This document shows positions 1 through 12,315 of a DNA stretch of 64,000 nucleotides, one piece after another; position 1 is the stretch's first letter; every line of letters begins with the position of its first letter. Made by a program: the position numbers and the translations under genes. The stretch is from assembly GCF_028476545.1 (NCBI RefSeq), contig NW_026731895.1, forward strand, positions 669,501 through 733,500. The letters run 5' to 3'. The notes below the pieces were generated by a model. That model was given only the letters and a program-made list of their open reading frames with translations. It ran no database searches and was not told the DNA's origin. Source of the DNA: Physella acuta (taxonomy: Eukaryota > Mollusca > Gastropoda > Physidae).

Positions 1-446
1 AAGTGAATACCTTGACAATCCAACATTTTCTTAAAATCACTTTAAAAAGTGGGTCTTATCAACATATACCAATCGTATTCTCTCATCAGATTTGACAACA
101 GCGTGTTTGGTTGATCTTCTAATCTATCGTATGAGTTGTGCTCAAAGTCTTCACAAATGTGTTGTAGCCTCTGATTGAAAGGGGATGGGGGTGGGGGGGG
201 GGGGGCTATGGTTGAAAGGGTAGGGAGAAGTAGCCTATAATTAAAAAGGTGCATTGATTTAATTATTGTTCCTAGAGAGTTGTAGAGATTGTTGCACCCC
301 TTCGTTTTGTGGATGACGTAGTCCTTATCATACAAGTAAAGCAACCGGTTCCCGTCAACAGGGTATCCACCAGGGTTTGATTCAGCAAAAACTTAGCTTT
401 TTTTTGTTTGAATGAATGATGTCCATACGTTCAGCATTCTCTACAC

Positions 447-662
447 CAGGGGTCTCCAAACTTTTCAGTCCGAGGGCCGCATTAACTATCAAATTTCAGT
501 TCGGGGGCCAGTTCCTTCCAGGCTTGTCTTTGATTTTTCTGGGCAAAGCTCCTCAGCTATCACCAACAAACGTTTTTCTGTGGACAAAAATATCTCCGCG
601 GGCCGGATGAGAGGACATTGCGGGCCGCATCCGGCCCGCGGGCCGTAGTTTGGAGACCCCTG
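447..662. mobile_element. Non-autonomous hAT-type MITE with perfect 8-bp target duplication
   Basis: The element starts CAGGGGTCTCCAAACTTTT and ends AGTTTGGAGACCCCTG, so the ends are inverted repeats of about 15 bp. It is flanked on both sides by CTCTACAC (439-446 and 663-670), a perfect 8-bp target site duplication, which is the length expected for hAT transposons. The 216-bp interior is GC-rich (ggccgc, ggcccgcggg) and encodes no transposase, so it must have been moved by an autonomous relative. The perfect duplication suggests a fairly young insertion. The short reading frames across it are not genes. Confidence 0.85.
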
Positions 663-670
663 CTCTACAC

Positions 671-1560
671 CAACCAAGACATGGAAATAGCACAATATTT
701 TCTTTATTTGTTTGTCTGACGTCATTGTGGGGGAGATAACTCCCGTTCAGCTCCATGTACCCAGCTTTCTTTATTTATGTTTATCTCCCCTTGCTAATGG
801 TCACACGCTTCTACTCACACATCCGGTTGTCGTCGCAGTTGGTTTCTACAGTTCAAAAAAACCAAAGTAAAAACAAACAACTCAAACACAGCTTTGAACG
901 TTTTCTTATCGTTAAAGAAAAACATTTTGAATTAGCCGCAGATTATTTCTGATTGGCCAATATTTTAGCGTTGTAAATACGAGATAAACGTTCGACGCTA
1001 AACGAGTTGCCGAGGGCTAATGTGGAGTCGTGTAGACGTGTAGCTGGTCTGGGCTGGATACGTCACAGGGTGGTGCTGAAGTTGTAGCACGGTCTCAGTG
1101 ATCCCGCTCGGCTAGGTGGAACTTTGTTGGGGGGGGGGGGGTGGAGGGTGATGCTCTTCAGTATTGGTGGGGAAGTTACGTTAAAAGCTTTGGATCTGCG
1201 TAGATTATTCGCTGTACGAACGGTAGATTAAAGGAATGCAAGGTTTTCTGCTATATAGGTGGGTGATGAACTAGGGGTGTGAATGGAGAGATTGGGGGTG
1301 GGGGTCTTATAATCTAATGGTTCTGACAGCTGTTGGTGGATTACATTAAAGGTGCGTGAAGCAAAGCTACTGGATAACCGTTTCTACGGTGTTGTACAAA
1401 TTCTGATACACCTTTCACCTAGCCATCCCCCTTCCCAATATCTTCATCATGTAATCGCCACCCTCACCCTCCATGACATCATCTTGAAATAACCCCCTCC
1501 CCTCTCCCAATGTGACCACACCGTCCTCCATCTTGACTAAAGACTATGCCGACGTCACCC
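671..1560. other. Non-coding stretch, no feature recognised
   Basis: No credible reading frame, splice-bounded exon or repeat array was seen here. There is a poly-G tract near 1129-1141. Both strands are AT-rich with stops in all frames. By position it belongs to the large intron upstream of the first dystrophin exon in the window. Confidence 0.4.
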
Positions 1561-1562
1561 AC

Positions 1563-2556
1563 GTTAGGTGTGTTAGTGTGTGACGGACGACAGATGTTAG
1601 TGTGTGACGGACGACAGATGTTAGTGTGTGACGGACGACAGACTCCGCTTGTTAGTGTGTGACGGACGACAGATGCCGCTTGTGTGTGACGGACGACAGA
1701 CGCCGCTTGTTGGTGTGTGACGGACGACAGATGTTGGTGTGTGACGGACGACAGATGCCGCTTGTTGGTGTGTGACGGACGACAGACGCCGCTTGTTGGT
1801 GTATGACGGACGACAGACGCCGCTTGTTGGTGTGTGACTGACGACAGATGCCGCTTGTTGGTGTGTGACGGACGACAGACGCCGCTTGTTGGTGTGTGAC
1901 TGACGACAGACGCCGCTTGTTGGTGTGACGGACGACAGATGCCGCTTGTTGGTGTGTGACGGACGACAGATGCCGCATGTTGGTGTGTGACGGACGACAG
2001 ATGCCGCTTGTTGGTGTGACGGACGGCAGTTGCCTCTTGTTAGTGTGTGACTGACGACAGATGCCGCTTGTTGGTGTGTGACTGACGACAGATGCCGCAT
2101 GTTAGTGTGTGACGGACGACAGATGCCGCATGTTAGTGTGTGACGGACGACAGACGCCTCTTGTTGGTGTGTGACGGACGACAGATCACGCTTGTTGGTG
2201 TGTGACTGACGACAGACGCCGCTTGTTGGTGTGACGGACGACAGATGCCGCTTGTTGGTGTGTGACGGACGACAGATGCCGCATGTTGGTGTGTGACGGA
2301 CGACAGATGCCGCTTGTTGGTGTGACGGACGGCAGTTGCCTCTTGTTAGTGTGTGACTGACGACAGATGCCGCTTGTTGGTGTGTGACTGACGACAGATG
2401 CCGCATGTTAGTGTGTGACGGACGACAGATGCCGCATGTTAGTGTGTGACGGACGACAGACGCCTCTTGTTGGTGTGTGACGGACGACAGATCACGCTTG
2501 TTAGTGTGTGACGGACGACAGATGCCGCTTGTTGGTGTGTGACGGACGACAGATGC
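1563..2556. repeat. 31-bp minisatellite with higher-order structure
   Basis: About 30 copies of a 31-bp unit containing GTGTGTGACGGACGACAGA followed by TGCCGCTTGTTG or variants. Variant units (GGACGGCAGTTGCCTC, ACAGATCACGCTTG) recur in the same order near 2021-2200 and 2327-2500. Part of the array is therefore a duplicated block of about 306 bp, roughly ten units. Open frames on the minus strand across this array (1621-2406) are by-products of the repeat. Confidence 0.9.
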
Positions 2557-4797
2557 CGACAGAGAATTAAAACACCGATGTAATCAGCCCTATCTTAACG
2601 CCTACCCCCGTCTTGTTATCTGGTAGACGGGGCCGCTGCGTGAGTACAGGACGTGATTGGTTTACTTAGTCCAGAGTGTGAGCAGTCACATCTGGTAATT
2701 ACACGTGCACCTTCTTGGGTCGGTTTAATCACCCGGGGGGAGGTGATAATGGGGGGGGGGGGGGAAGAAGGGACGTAGTAAGTAAATAGTGATACACTGT
2801 AGTAGTGGATGGTGGGTTTGTATTCGGATGTAGTGGATGAAAGGGTTGATGTAGGTAGGTGGTAGATGGTGGGGTTGATGTAGGTAGATAGTCTTAATGT
2901 GGAAAGCTGATTGTCTTATAAAGACAGGTGTTAATGAAGTTGTCTTATAAAAACAGGTGTTAACGAAGTTGTCTTATAAAGACAGGTGTTGATGAAGTTG
3001 TTTTAAAAAGCCAACCAGCTGTTTGAGAACCCTTATATTACCCTAGGCACTGGTCCTGTTCTAAGATAAATCATACAGGATCCTATCCTCTCTTCCTTAC
3101 CCACCTCAATTAAAATCCTTTGATATCAAACATTTTTAAGTAAGGCAACAAGAAGATATCTTTTAATCAAAACTTAATCATTACAATAGAGCCAATTAGT
3201 TATCCTTTAGATAAGAATGTTGAATTTAATTGTGTGTTGTACATCTTGCTAACACGCTCGATGAAGTTGAGTTATATCATGCGTTGCCACCTCGTTCAAC
3301 CGGTTCAATTATATGGCATGTTGTTGCTACAGCCACGCCTACCGTATACTTTCTGGTTAGTATAACCACCTCGCTCAACCACCTTGCTCAACCACCTCGC
3401 TCAACCACCTCGTTTAACCAGTTAAATTATATGGCATGTGGTTGCTACATCCACACGTACCATATACTTTCTGGTTAGTATAACCACCTCGCTAAACCAC
3501 CTCGTTCAACCACCTCGCTCAACCACCTCTACTCTATACATACTAAACGTTATATATCACTACCTTTTTGGACCTACCCTAGTATTGTAGACGTGCTGTT
3601 TACAAACACGGAAACAGAAACATGACATTATTGACTCCTATCTTAGGCAAATTAACGTTTGCTTGTGTTAACGTGTCTCCACCCGTTCAACTCGTTATGG
3701 TGTGTGTGCTCTGAAAGTTGCTGAGTTATTTCTGCCATTTAGTTCATTTTGCTGCAGTAGATGCTGTAATGCTACTGTTGTCTATAGTTAAAACATTGTT
3801 GTATTGTTTCTGTATATTATCGTGATGTTCATATTATAGTATTGTTCATTTTGCTGAGATGTTTTTGTAAAACCAATTATCGCAATATGTGGACTGTGAG
3901 GATACTCTTCTTAATACCTTATTTTTCATATTTCTCTAATTATTATATTGCCAAATTATTCATATTGCCGTTACGTAAATATTGCCGTATTGTTCATAGT
4001 ACTGTAAAGCTAAAATTGCCTAAATATTGCCGTGATGTCCATATAGCCATAAAGTTAATATTGCCTAAATATTGCCGTCATGTTAATATTGCCGTAATAT
4101 TCCTACTGCCGCCACTCCATCATTTGATCTCCACTATCCCAACTATCTGGTGTAATCACCTCCCCTGGTTCTGCCCCCCCCCCCCCACACACGAACTAGA
4201 CGTGTCCTACCCCTCCCATCGCCTCACCTGGCTCCAATCAAACCTCATTTACCTCACCTCTTTCACTGCAGGTGAGGAAGTGACCTTGAAAACTGGGAAT
4301 CTTATTCCACTTTTTTGTCACACTCCGGAGTCTTTGATTTCTTGCTTGAAGAGGTATATCTCAGCGCTAGGAGAGGTATATCTCAGCGCTAGAAGAGGTA
4401 TATCTCAGCGCTACTGAAGTTAGACTTGTTGTTTGTGCTGTGTAGTGTCTTTAGGCTTTTGTCTTAACACCAGTACTTTCCTGAAATTTGGCTTTTGTCT
4501 TAACACCAGTACTTACCTGAAATTTGCCATCATTTGCATTGCCGGCTGCTAAAAGCTGTTTTATTATTTTTTTTATTAATTATTTCTTGTATATGTCAAA
4601 CATGTAACAAACATCGACCGACACGAAAAAAATCAAGCTTTTTGTTTACACATGTGAAAATCAAACTAATTATGCAATGTGTTTGTGTTTACCTGTACTT
4701 TTCACATGTTAAACAAATTTAAAATTACATTCGTTTGGAAAGTTGTTTTTTTTCTATTCGTGTTAACATTGTACACAGCGTCCTGAAAATATAACTG
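2557..4797. other. AT-rich intronic stretch with several short tandem arrays
   Basis: It contains three copies of a 31-bp unit with GTCTTATAAAGACAGGTGTT at 2910-3005, two roughly 120-bp copies around ATTATATGGCATG at 3288-3535 separated by CCACCTCGCTCAA repeats, and three 20-bp copies of GAGGTATATCTCAGCGCTA at 4362-4416. ATATTGCC-rich sequence at 3850-4110 is imperfectly repetitive. The open frame at 3842-4417 runs through this material and has no recognisable domain. No gene is supported. Confidence 0.5.
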
Positions 4798-4908
4798 CTG
4801 ACATTATCTGACATCAACTGACATTAACTGATATCAACTGACATCACCTGACATCAACTGACATCAACTGACATTACCTGACATCAGCTGACATTACCTG
4901 ACATCATC
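4798..4908. repeat. Short tandem array (CTGACAT motif)
   Basis: About nine copies of a 12 to 13-bp motif of the form ACATCAACTG or ACATTACCTG. Similar GACATC-rich DNA reappears at 38100-38500. Confidence 0.8.
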
Positions 4909-5574
4909 CAACTATTTGACCAACACTACCTTTAGTCTAACTCTTTGAAGCGAAATAAACCGGCAACATTTTTCACCATCTAAAGCTAGATTTAATTAAC
5001 CTAGACTTTTAAATATAAATATTCATTTTTCTCTATTATAAAATAAATAAATCTTTACGTTGTGTCTGAACCAACGGTTATCACGTGGCTCCCATATGGC
5101 TGACCGGAAATCTTCAAGATGGTTGAAGTCAGACATTAAATCTAGAATCAAATATAATTGGCGCGCTTTCTGCGGTGCGAGGAGACGATTGGTATCTATA
5201 TTTCTGTAACGGTTATAGAATACTGAATTCTAACAACGCCTATCTTCAAGCCTGAAATTGAACATCATTGAAACATCAATTAAATAAACGAACTCAGGAC
5301 AAATTAATTACCTGTGGTAGATTTGAGTGAATTTCTAACAGCGCAGTACTTTGATATCAATTGTGTTGATCACGGCGAATAATATTTAAACATTATCAGG
5401 TATAGCGCTATACTAATTCACGTGAACATTATCAAGTATAACATTATACAAAGTCACGTGAATAGTATCAAGTTGATCTGTATATTAAGTAACATAACAA
5501 CATTCTCAAACATTACAATCTAATTCACATAAATATAGTAAAAATCTGAAATTTATAATCTATCTATCTATCTA

Positions 5575-7167
5575 TCTATATATACTACTAAAAGTCAAGT
5601 TTGTTTACATGTTTGAATATTTATTTGTTTTTTTGTTTGTTTGTTTGTTTGCCTGATTGACTATCTCGCATGGTTGCACTCATCGTGGAAAGCTGTAAAA
5701 TAGTGTGTAGGTAGAGAAAAATTTTTGTTTTAAGACAGACTATTAATCACACATTTATTTAAAGACGTTAATTAATTTATTGATTTATTCATACGCAGAG
5801 TAACCAATTTTTTTTAAAAAGTTTAGAACGACCACTACACTCGGCGGGACCGTGACGTCACAGTTTTTTGTTTACTCTTTAGTACAATAAAATGGCGGCG
5901 TCTATCGAAGAAAATTGTGTTCCCATTCAAAAGTTTAACGCGTTCTAAATCTAATTTTCTGTCGGTCATAACTTTAACAATACGTCCGTTTGCTGTATTT
6001 ATTACGTTCCAACACTTATATCAATTTTAAACTGTCTTTTTTCATTTAGTTTTACAATAAATTTCTCTAGATCTAAAGATCAGCTGTCGAAGGAAAGTTA
6101 TGAATCTAGCCTAGATCTAGATCTAGCCTAGATCTAGGTCACTAGACTCAATGTAAATTCTAGATCTAGACTTAATGTAAATTCTACATCTAGAATCTAT
6201 TTCAGGCCTTAATACATCTAGAATCTATTTCAGGCCTTAATTATTTTATATAAATCTTTGTTTGGCTAATTTAAGATAAAATTTAATTTGAAAGTTACTA
6301 GATTCTACTACTAGACTTAGATCTAGATCTATGCGCGGAGACTCAAAAGTATAGTATAAAAATTCAATTGTGACGTCACGAGTAAATAGCTAAGTTTGTA
6401 GCGTAGTCCACTCTCATGCGGGTGGTACAGGTTCTAGACCAATATGTCAATGACATTTTTTTTCAATTTTTTTTTTTTAGATGTGAATGATAAAGTTGCC
6501 TATCTGAACTTGGCAGGATACAGGGCAGGTGAAGTAGAGTTCATCGGTTTCTTTGTCCTAAGCATATGAAAGGATAGTGTGGTCAGAGACAAGCTCGGCT
6601 GGAATCGTTTTTTAAACGATAAAAACATGTTGTCTGAGACTTGGCGGGACACTGGGCAGGTGAAGTAGAGTTGAGTAGGTCACATGTGACGTCAGTATAT
6701 GAAGGGATAGTCCGAAATCGGTGTTTTTAAAAGATAAGAAACATATTTTTGAATGTGGGGTCTGTTTTTGTGACGATAAGTGACACTGCAGTAGCGTAGC
6801 GAGGAGGGGGGGGGGGGGCGGGAGGGGAGGCGGGGGGGGGGGAGGGGAGGCGGGGGGAGGGGGGTAGGGGAGGCGGGGGGGGAGGTGGAGGGGGGGCGGG
6901 GGGACATATGTTGGGGCGCCAAAATGGTTTGGAAAAATAAATTGAAAGGTTGAGGGGGGTTCAAATCGAAAGTTTGAGTGGGGGGGGGTGCACATCAAAA
7001 GTTTGAGGGGGGGGGGTTGAAAATCGAAATCTTGGGGGGGGTTCAAATCGAAAACTTTGTCCCCGGGCGCCGGGAAGGCTCGCTATGCCTCTGAGTGACA
7101 GACGTGATGTTTTTTGATGGATGACCCCCGAAACCCACAGTTATCCAACGGATGACGGGTATTCTAG
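5575..7167 (+). mobile_element. Helitron-like non-autonomous element, copy A
   Basis: The left end reads TCTATATATACTACTAAAAG and the right end finishes in CTAG followed by T. About 9 bases before the CTAG lies a hairpin, GTTATCC-aac-GGATGAC, with a 7-bp stem that includes one G-T pair. A 5' TC, a 3' CTRR end, a subterminal hairpin and insertion between A and T are the hallmarks of Helitrons. No Rep or helicase reading frame is present. The interior has palindromic AGATCTAGATCT clusters (6110-6330) and a nested G-rich hAT-like MITE (6789-7093). It is joined directly to copy B. The exact left end is uncertain because it runs into a TATC microsatellite. Confidence 0.6.
6789..7093. mobile_element. 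hAT-like MITE nested in Helitron-like copy A
   Basis: Ends CAGTAGCGTAGCGAG and CTCGCTATGCCTCTG are imperfect inverted repeats of the CAGNGGCGTAGC type. The interior is very G-rich with recurring AAATCGAAAGTTTGAG motifs and ends GTCCCCGGGCGCCGGG. Near-identical flanks AGTGACAC and AGTGACAG suggest an 8-bp target duplication, with two extra bases at the left end. The same family occurs at 8354-8654 and 34245-34554. Proline-rich minus-strand frames across it are artefacts of the G runs. Confidence 0.65.
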
Positions 7168-8728
7168 TATACTACTAAAAGTCAAGTTTGTTTACATGTT
7201 TGAATATTTATTTGTTTTTTTGTTTGTTTGCCTGATTGACTATTGCTCATGGTTGCACTCATCGTGGAAAGCTGTAAAATAGTATGTCGGTAGAGAACAA
7301 TTTTTGTTTTAAGACAGACTGTTAATCACAAATTTATTTAAAGACGGTAATTAATTTATTGATTTATTCATTGTTAAATTAACCGTATTTTTTTAAAAAT
7401 GTTAATACTTTGAATAAACTTTGGGGGGATAGTGACGTCCCTTGATGTGTTTACGTTTTTGGTACAATAAAAATGGCGGACTCCATCATAGACTTTGTGG
7501 CCCATTCAAAAGTTTAACGCGTTACAAAGCTAATTTTCTGCCGGCTATAACTTAAAAAATACGTCCGTTTGCTGTATTTATGACGTTCCAACACTTATAT
7601 CAATTTTCAACTGTCTTTTTCATTTAGTTTTACGATAAATTTCTCTAGATCTAAAGATCAGCTGTCGAAGGAAAGTTATGAAGCTAGCCTAGATCTAGAT
7701 CTATCTAGATCTAGCCTAGATGTAGGTCACTAGACTCAACGTAAATTCTAGATCTAGACTTAATGTAAATTCTACATCTAGAATCTATTTCAGGCCTTAA
7801 TTATTTTATATAAATCTTTGTTTGGCTAATTTAAGATACAATTTAATTTGAAAGTTACTACTACTAGACTTAGATCTAGATCTATGCGCGGAGACTCAAA
7901 AGTATAGTATAAAAATTCACTAGTGACGTCACGAGTAAATAGCTAAGGTGGTAGCGTAGTCGGCTCTCATGCAGGTGGCACGGGTTCTAGACCAATATGT
8001 CGATGAAATTTTTTTTTTCAATTTTTTTTTTTTAGATGTGAATGATAAAGTTGCCTATCTGAACTTGGCAAGATACAGGGCAGGTGAAGTAGAGTTCATC
8101 TGTTTCTTTGTCCTAAGCATATGAAAGGATAGTGTGGTCAGAGACATGCTCGGCTGGAATCGTTTTTTAAACGATAAATACATGTTGTCTGAGACTTGGC
8201 GGGACGCTGGGCAGGTGAAGTAGAGTTGAGTAGGTCACATGTGACGTCAGTATATGAAGGGATAGTCCGAAATCGGTGTTTTCGGTGTTTTTAAAAGATA
8301 AAAAACATATTTTTGAATGTGGGGTCTGTTTTTTGTGACGATAAGTGACACTGCAGTAGCGTAGCGAGGAGGGGGGGGGGACGGTAGGGGAGGGGAGGCG
8401 GGGGGGGGAGGGGGAGGCGGGGGGAGGTGGATGGGGGAAGGGGGGAGGCGGGGGGGGGGGACATATGTTGGGGCGCCAAAATGGTTTGGAAAAATAAATT
8501 GAAAGGTTGAGGGGGGTTCAAATCGAAAGTTTGAGTGGGGGGGGGTGCACATCAAAAGTTTGAGGGGGGGTTTCAAATCGAAATCTTGCGGGGGGGGGGG
8601 GGTTCAAATCGAAAACTTTGTCCCCGGGCGCCGGGAAGGGTCGCTCTGCCTCTGAGTGACAGACGTAATGTTTTTTGATTGATGACCCCCGAAACCCACA
8701 GTTATCCAACGGATGACGGGTATTCTAG
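7168..8728 (+). mobile_element. Helitron-like non-autonomous element, copy B (tandem with A)
   Basis: It starts TATACTACTAAAAGTCAAG immediately after the CTAG end of copy A and finishes with the same hairpin and TATTCTAG before T. By eye it matches copy A along its whole length at well over 90 percent, differing by small indels (the GTTTG run near the start; a 28-bp duplication near 6190-6240 seen only in A). The nested MITE sits at the same place (8354-8654). The pair interrupts an AT-rich direct repeat with the motif ATAGTGAAAATCTGAAATTT, seen at 5500-5555 and again from 8729. Confidence 0.6.
8354..8654. mobile_element. hAT-like MITE nested in Helitron-like copy B
   Basis: Same ends and G-rich interior as the element at 6789-7093, at the equivalent position of the second Helitron-like copy. 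The shared position shows that the MITE was present before the two Helitron-like copies separated. Confidence 0.65.
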
Positions 8729-10295
8729 TTTACATTAAAATAGTGAAAATCTAAATTTTAATTTAGTTTACATCAATGTAATGAAAATTTGAAATTTAAT
8801 TTAATTCACATTGAAATATTGAAAATCTGAAATTTAATTTAAATTCACATTAATATAGTGAAAATCTGAAATGTATTAACTAAATTAAGCGTAAATCGAA
8901 ACCATTTTCAAGAAACGGTACATATACCTTCGAGTTTTAATGAGCAAACAGAAATAAAATACGTCCCTGATTCTTCAATTAACATTTAAAGCTTGTTTCG
9001 TTTAATTAGTATTTCCCGTTTTTGCGATCTTGCCGTATTTTTAATGTTTTAAAAAGGCGTTAAACATAAACGAATAGTTTTGAAATGCGATAATTATATT
9101 CCATTTTGTGTGCCGTTTGAACGTAACTTTATATTTTGTCTTCATCGTTTCTAAAAAAAAAAAAAAAACGTAATTCATAATCTTCTAAATTAAATTTTAT
9201 CTTTTTTTTTCTGTGGCGACATGAAGTCTCATCCTACTGAGATTTCGCTAATTAGCGATTTTAATTAGAGCTTATTGCTGCCAGGTGGGCGTGTACAGCT
9301 CCCGTGTACAGCTCTCATGTAAATTTTCTTTGCCGCACAACTTCAATAGATAGAAAATTCTAGGAAGTTTAGATTTTTTATTTATCCTAATTTAATATGC
9401 TAAAACCCCGCCTATCCAATAAAAAAAAACTTTAAACGCTGCTTATCAAAATTAAAAATGTGGTCTTAAGTCACCTGCCTAATTTATTCTATACCCATCG
9501 ATCGTTCTAAATATTTTCCACTCCCCAATCAATTAACAAAGTTTGCTTGCAATGTATTAACTCGAACAGCCAATCATAAGCTCCATATTATTAGCGTCCA
9601 CGTCTACTTTAGAATTTATAAACATCATTCTTGAACACCAGACCATTTTATTTCTAATTAGTTATTCCCTTTTGTTAATTTATGTCTTAATTTATGTCTT
9701 CATCTTTTAATCAAACTTTTATGACTAATTTAAAATCGAATTCAATAGAAATAGAAATTCGTGCATTGTCATCGGAAATGCACTTATATATATATGTGCG
9801 CGGTTTTAAAGAAATGGATATATTTTTAAAAAGAGAGTTAAAAGGTTAGACCACAATCCAATAGAGAAATACCAGTGATTGTAGCTTTGGAATGTTTTTC
9901 AAGTCTAAAGTAGTTTCTTCTTTCTTTTGTTTTAAGCCTAAAAATGTAAGCCCAGATTTTTACTCGCTCCCGTGAAAGTGGCGTCATGAAGGAATTGTTT
10001 TGTCCTGGTGTAGCTTTTTTTTTTTTTGTTAGAACATAGCAAGAGGCGTCCATCCGTCTCTCCATAATGGGATGGTACTGAACTAGGAGAGAAGTGAACA
10101 TCACCACCATACACACATCATTATTTACACACTAGACATCATCGACATAGCAAACATCTTCCACACACAAAGATCATCAACGAAAATAGCATCACCAATC
10201 ATCATGATTAGGTCCGCATTCGTTTACCTGAAGTCGCCCATCAGCATACGACTTGTGTTTAAGTCAACTATCATTAGATTCTCCTCAATCTACAC
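8729..10295. other. AT-rich non-coding stretch
   Basis: It begins with three imperfect copies of an AT-rich unit (AAATTTAATTTAATTCACAT type, 8729-8870). The rest is AT-rich sequence with no supported gene. The minus-strand frame at 9838-10116 has no recognisable domain and no splice context. Confidence 0.4.
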
Positions 10296-10480
10296 CATCA
10301 CACACCCTCACATCCCCTCACCCACCCTCACATCCCATCACCCACCCTCACACACCCTCACACCTCCTCACATCGGACATATCAAACCATCACCCACATA
10401 TCAAACATCACCCACATATCAAAACATCACCCACATATCAAAACATCACCCACATATCAAAACATCACCCACCTATCAAA
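10296..10480. repeat. CACCCACATATCAAAACAT and CACCCTCACATCC arrays
   Basis: Two adjoining short arrays: about six copies of a CACCCTCACA motif, then about five copies of a 19-bp unit containing CACCCACATATCAAAACAT. Confidence 0.8.
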
Positions 10481-10849
10481 ACTCAGTCCATCTGTCAAGG
10501 CCATTTACTTTTTAAAACCTTAAATTTTAGTGCTACCACCGAGCTATGAAAACACATCTCCCCTCAAGTCCAAACAAATCACAGCAGCCATCACTCCTTA
10601 CGTCACAGCCATTTAACAACGTCAAAAACATCAAAACCACTCGGGTACATTGACAAATTTTGATTCTGGTTGCCTGGCAACGTTATTCTCCTCTAGAAAA
10701 CGTATGACCTCATCCCTTAGCACCAAGTCCCATCCCACTCTCAGCATAGGCTTTATTACTCTTACATAGACACCATTCCTTCTCTACTTGACTCCACCCT
10801 CTCTACATAGACGGGGTACCTCTTCTCTATACCAAACCCCATTCCGCTC

Positions 10850-11420
10850 TTTCTCTCTCTCTCTCTCTCTCTTTACACAAACCCCACCTCACTACATAAA
10901 CCCCACCTCTCTCCACACAAACCCCACCTCTCTCCATACAAACCCCACCTCTCTCCATACAAACCCCACCTCTCTCCACACAAACCCCACCTCTCTCCAC
11001 ACAAACCCCAACTCTCTCCACACAAACCCCACCTCTCCACACAAACCCCACCTCTCTCCACACAAACCCCACCTCTCTCCACACAAACCCCAACTCTCTC
11101 CACACAAACCCCACCTCTCCACACAAACCCCACCTCTCTCCACACAAACCCCACCTCTCTCCACACAAACCCAAACTCTCTCCACACAAACCCCACCTCT
11201 CTCCACACAAACCCCACCTCTCTCCACACAAACCCAAACTCTCTCCACACAAACCCCACCTCTCTCCACACAAACCCCACCTCTCTCCACACAAACCCCA
11301 CCTCTCCCTACACAAACCCCACCTCCCTCCACACAAACCCCACCTCCCTCCACACAAACCCCACCTCTATCTACACAAACCCCACCTCCCTCCACACAAA
11401 CCCCACCTCACACCACAAAT
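10850..11420. repeat. 21-bp minisatellite (ACAAACCCCACCTCTCTCC)
   Basis: A (CT)n run at 10851-10872 is followed by about 26 copies of a 21-bp unit, ACAAACCCCACCTCTCTCCAC, with variants CCCAACTC and CCAAACTC. Because the unit is a multiple of three, several frames stay open across it on both strands; none is a gene. Confidence 0.9.
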
Positions 11421-12310
11421 CCCACCCCTTGTCTGCCCAGCGTTTATTCCTACACCACCTCCATCATAACTTATCACAGTTTTATCTCCACCGTACAATA
11501 CGTTTTTTCATGCTGCCTCTACCCTTCGTGCTTGATGCCCTGCCATTTTTTGTCCGGTTTGTCTGCCCCATGGAACTTGTATCTTCTGGATGCACAATCG
11601 GCGCTTATTTCTGTTATTTTTAGCTACCTGTTTATTTACATCGCTTATTTATTTTGACAATTACAGGACGCGTCTTTGATGGTAAACAAAAAACAGAGCT
11701 GTTAAACGTGATGGTTTAAAATAGCTCCGGGAAAAATGTACACGCGTACAGGAAAATTTCCCCGTTTATTTATGTGGGGAATTTATTAATGCAAGACTTA
11801 TTTCGCGAAACGAGCGAGAATGAATACATTCGTTTATCAGATTAGCCAATCTAGAGCACGTTTATATTTCAGTTTTTGCTGTAAAATTGGTTTATTTTGG
11901 ACTTTACTGTAAATCGAGTTGCTGCGCCTAAGAGAAAGGCTCGGAATCTAATTTCTAGAGAGTTGCATGTGTTTGGGCGTTAGTCACTCACCAATAGTCA
12001 TGTATATCTTTCTTCTATCCCCATTGTTGCCCTCTAAAACAATGAATCGCCTTTGTTTCTCTATCTCGTATACACTAAATTTTTTTTAAAAAGCTCTGGA
12101 ACCGGATATCACGTGATCGCCAACAAGATAAATAGTAAATTGTTTCGTTTTTTTTTTTAAGCCGGGAGGAACGTTTTCAATAAACAGGTCTGAGTGTTGA
12201 TCTTCTGTAACGGCACCGGGTGCTTGCTTGCTTAGACGTCAGTGTTTATTTGTACGAGCTCTGGCCGGGCATTAGCCTGTTCTGTGATCTCATGACTAGA
12301 TCATCGGCCT
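11421..12310. other. Non-coding stretch, no feature recognised
   Basis: Ordinary AT-rich intronic sequence with no array, element or exon that can be supported. Confidence 0.4.
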
Positions 12311-12315
12311 CCAAG

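Noticed and set aside
1621-2406. 261-codon minus-strand frame
   Set aside because: It is a translation of the 31-bp minisatellite and has no protein feature.
6612-7046. Proline-rich minus-strand frame (also 8247-8576 and 34150-34534)
   Set aside because: It results from G runs in the hAT-like MITE family; the same pseudo-protein appears wherever the MITE sits.
10788-11657. 289-codon frame and overlapping minus-strand frames
   Set aside because: They run through a 21-bp minisatellite; the multiple-of-three unit keeps them open.
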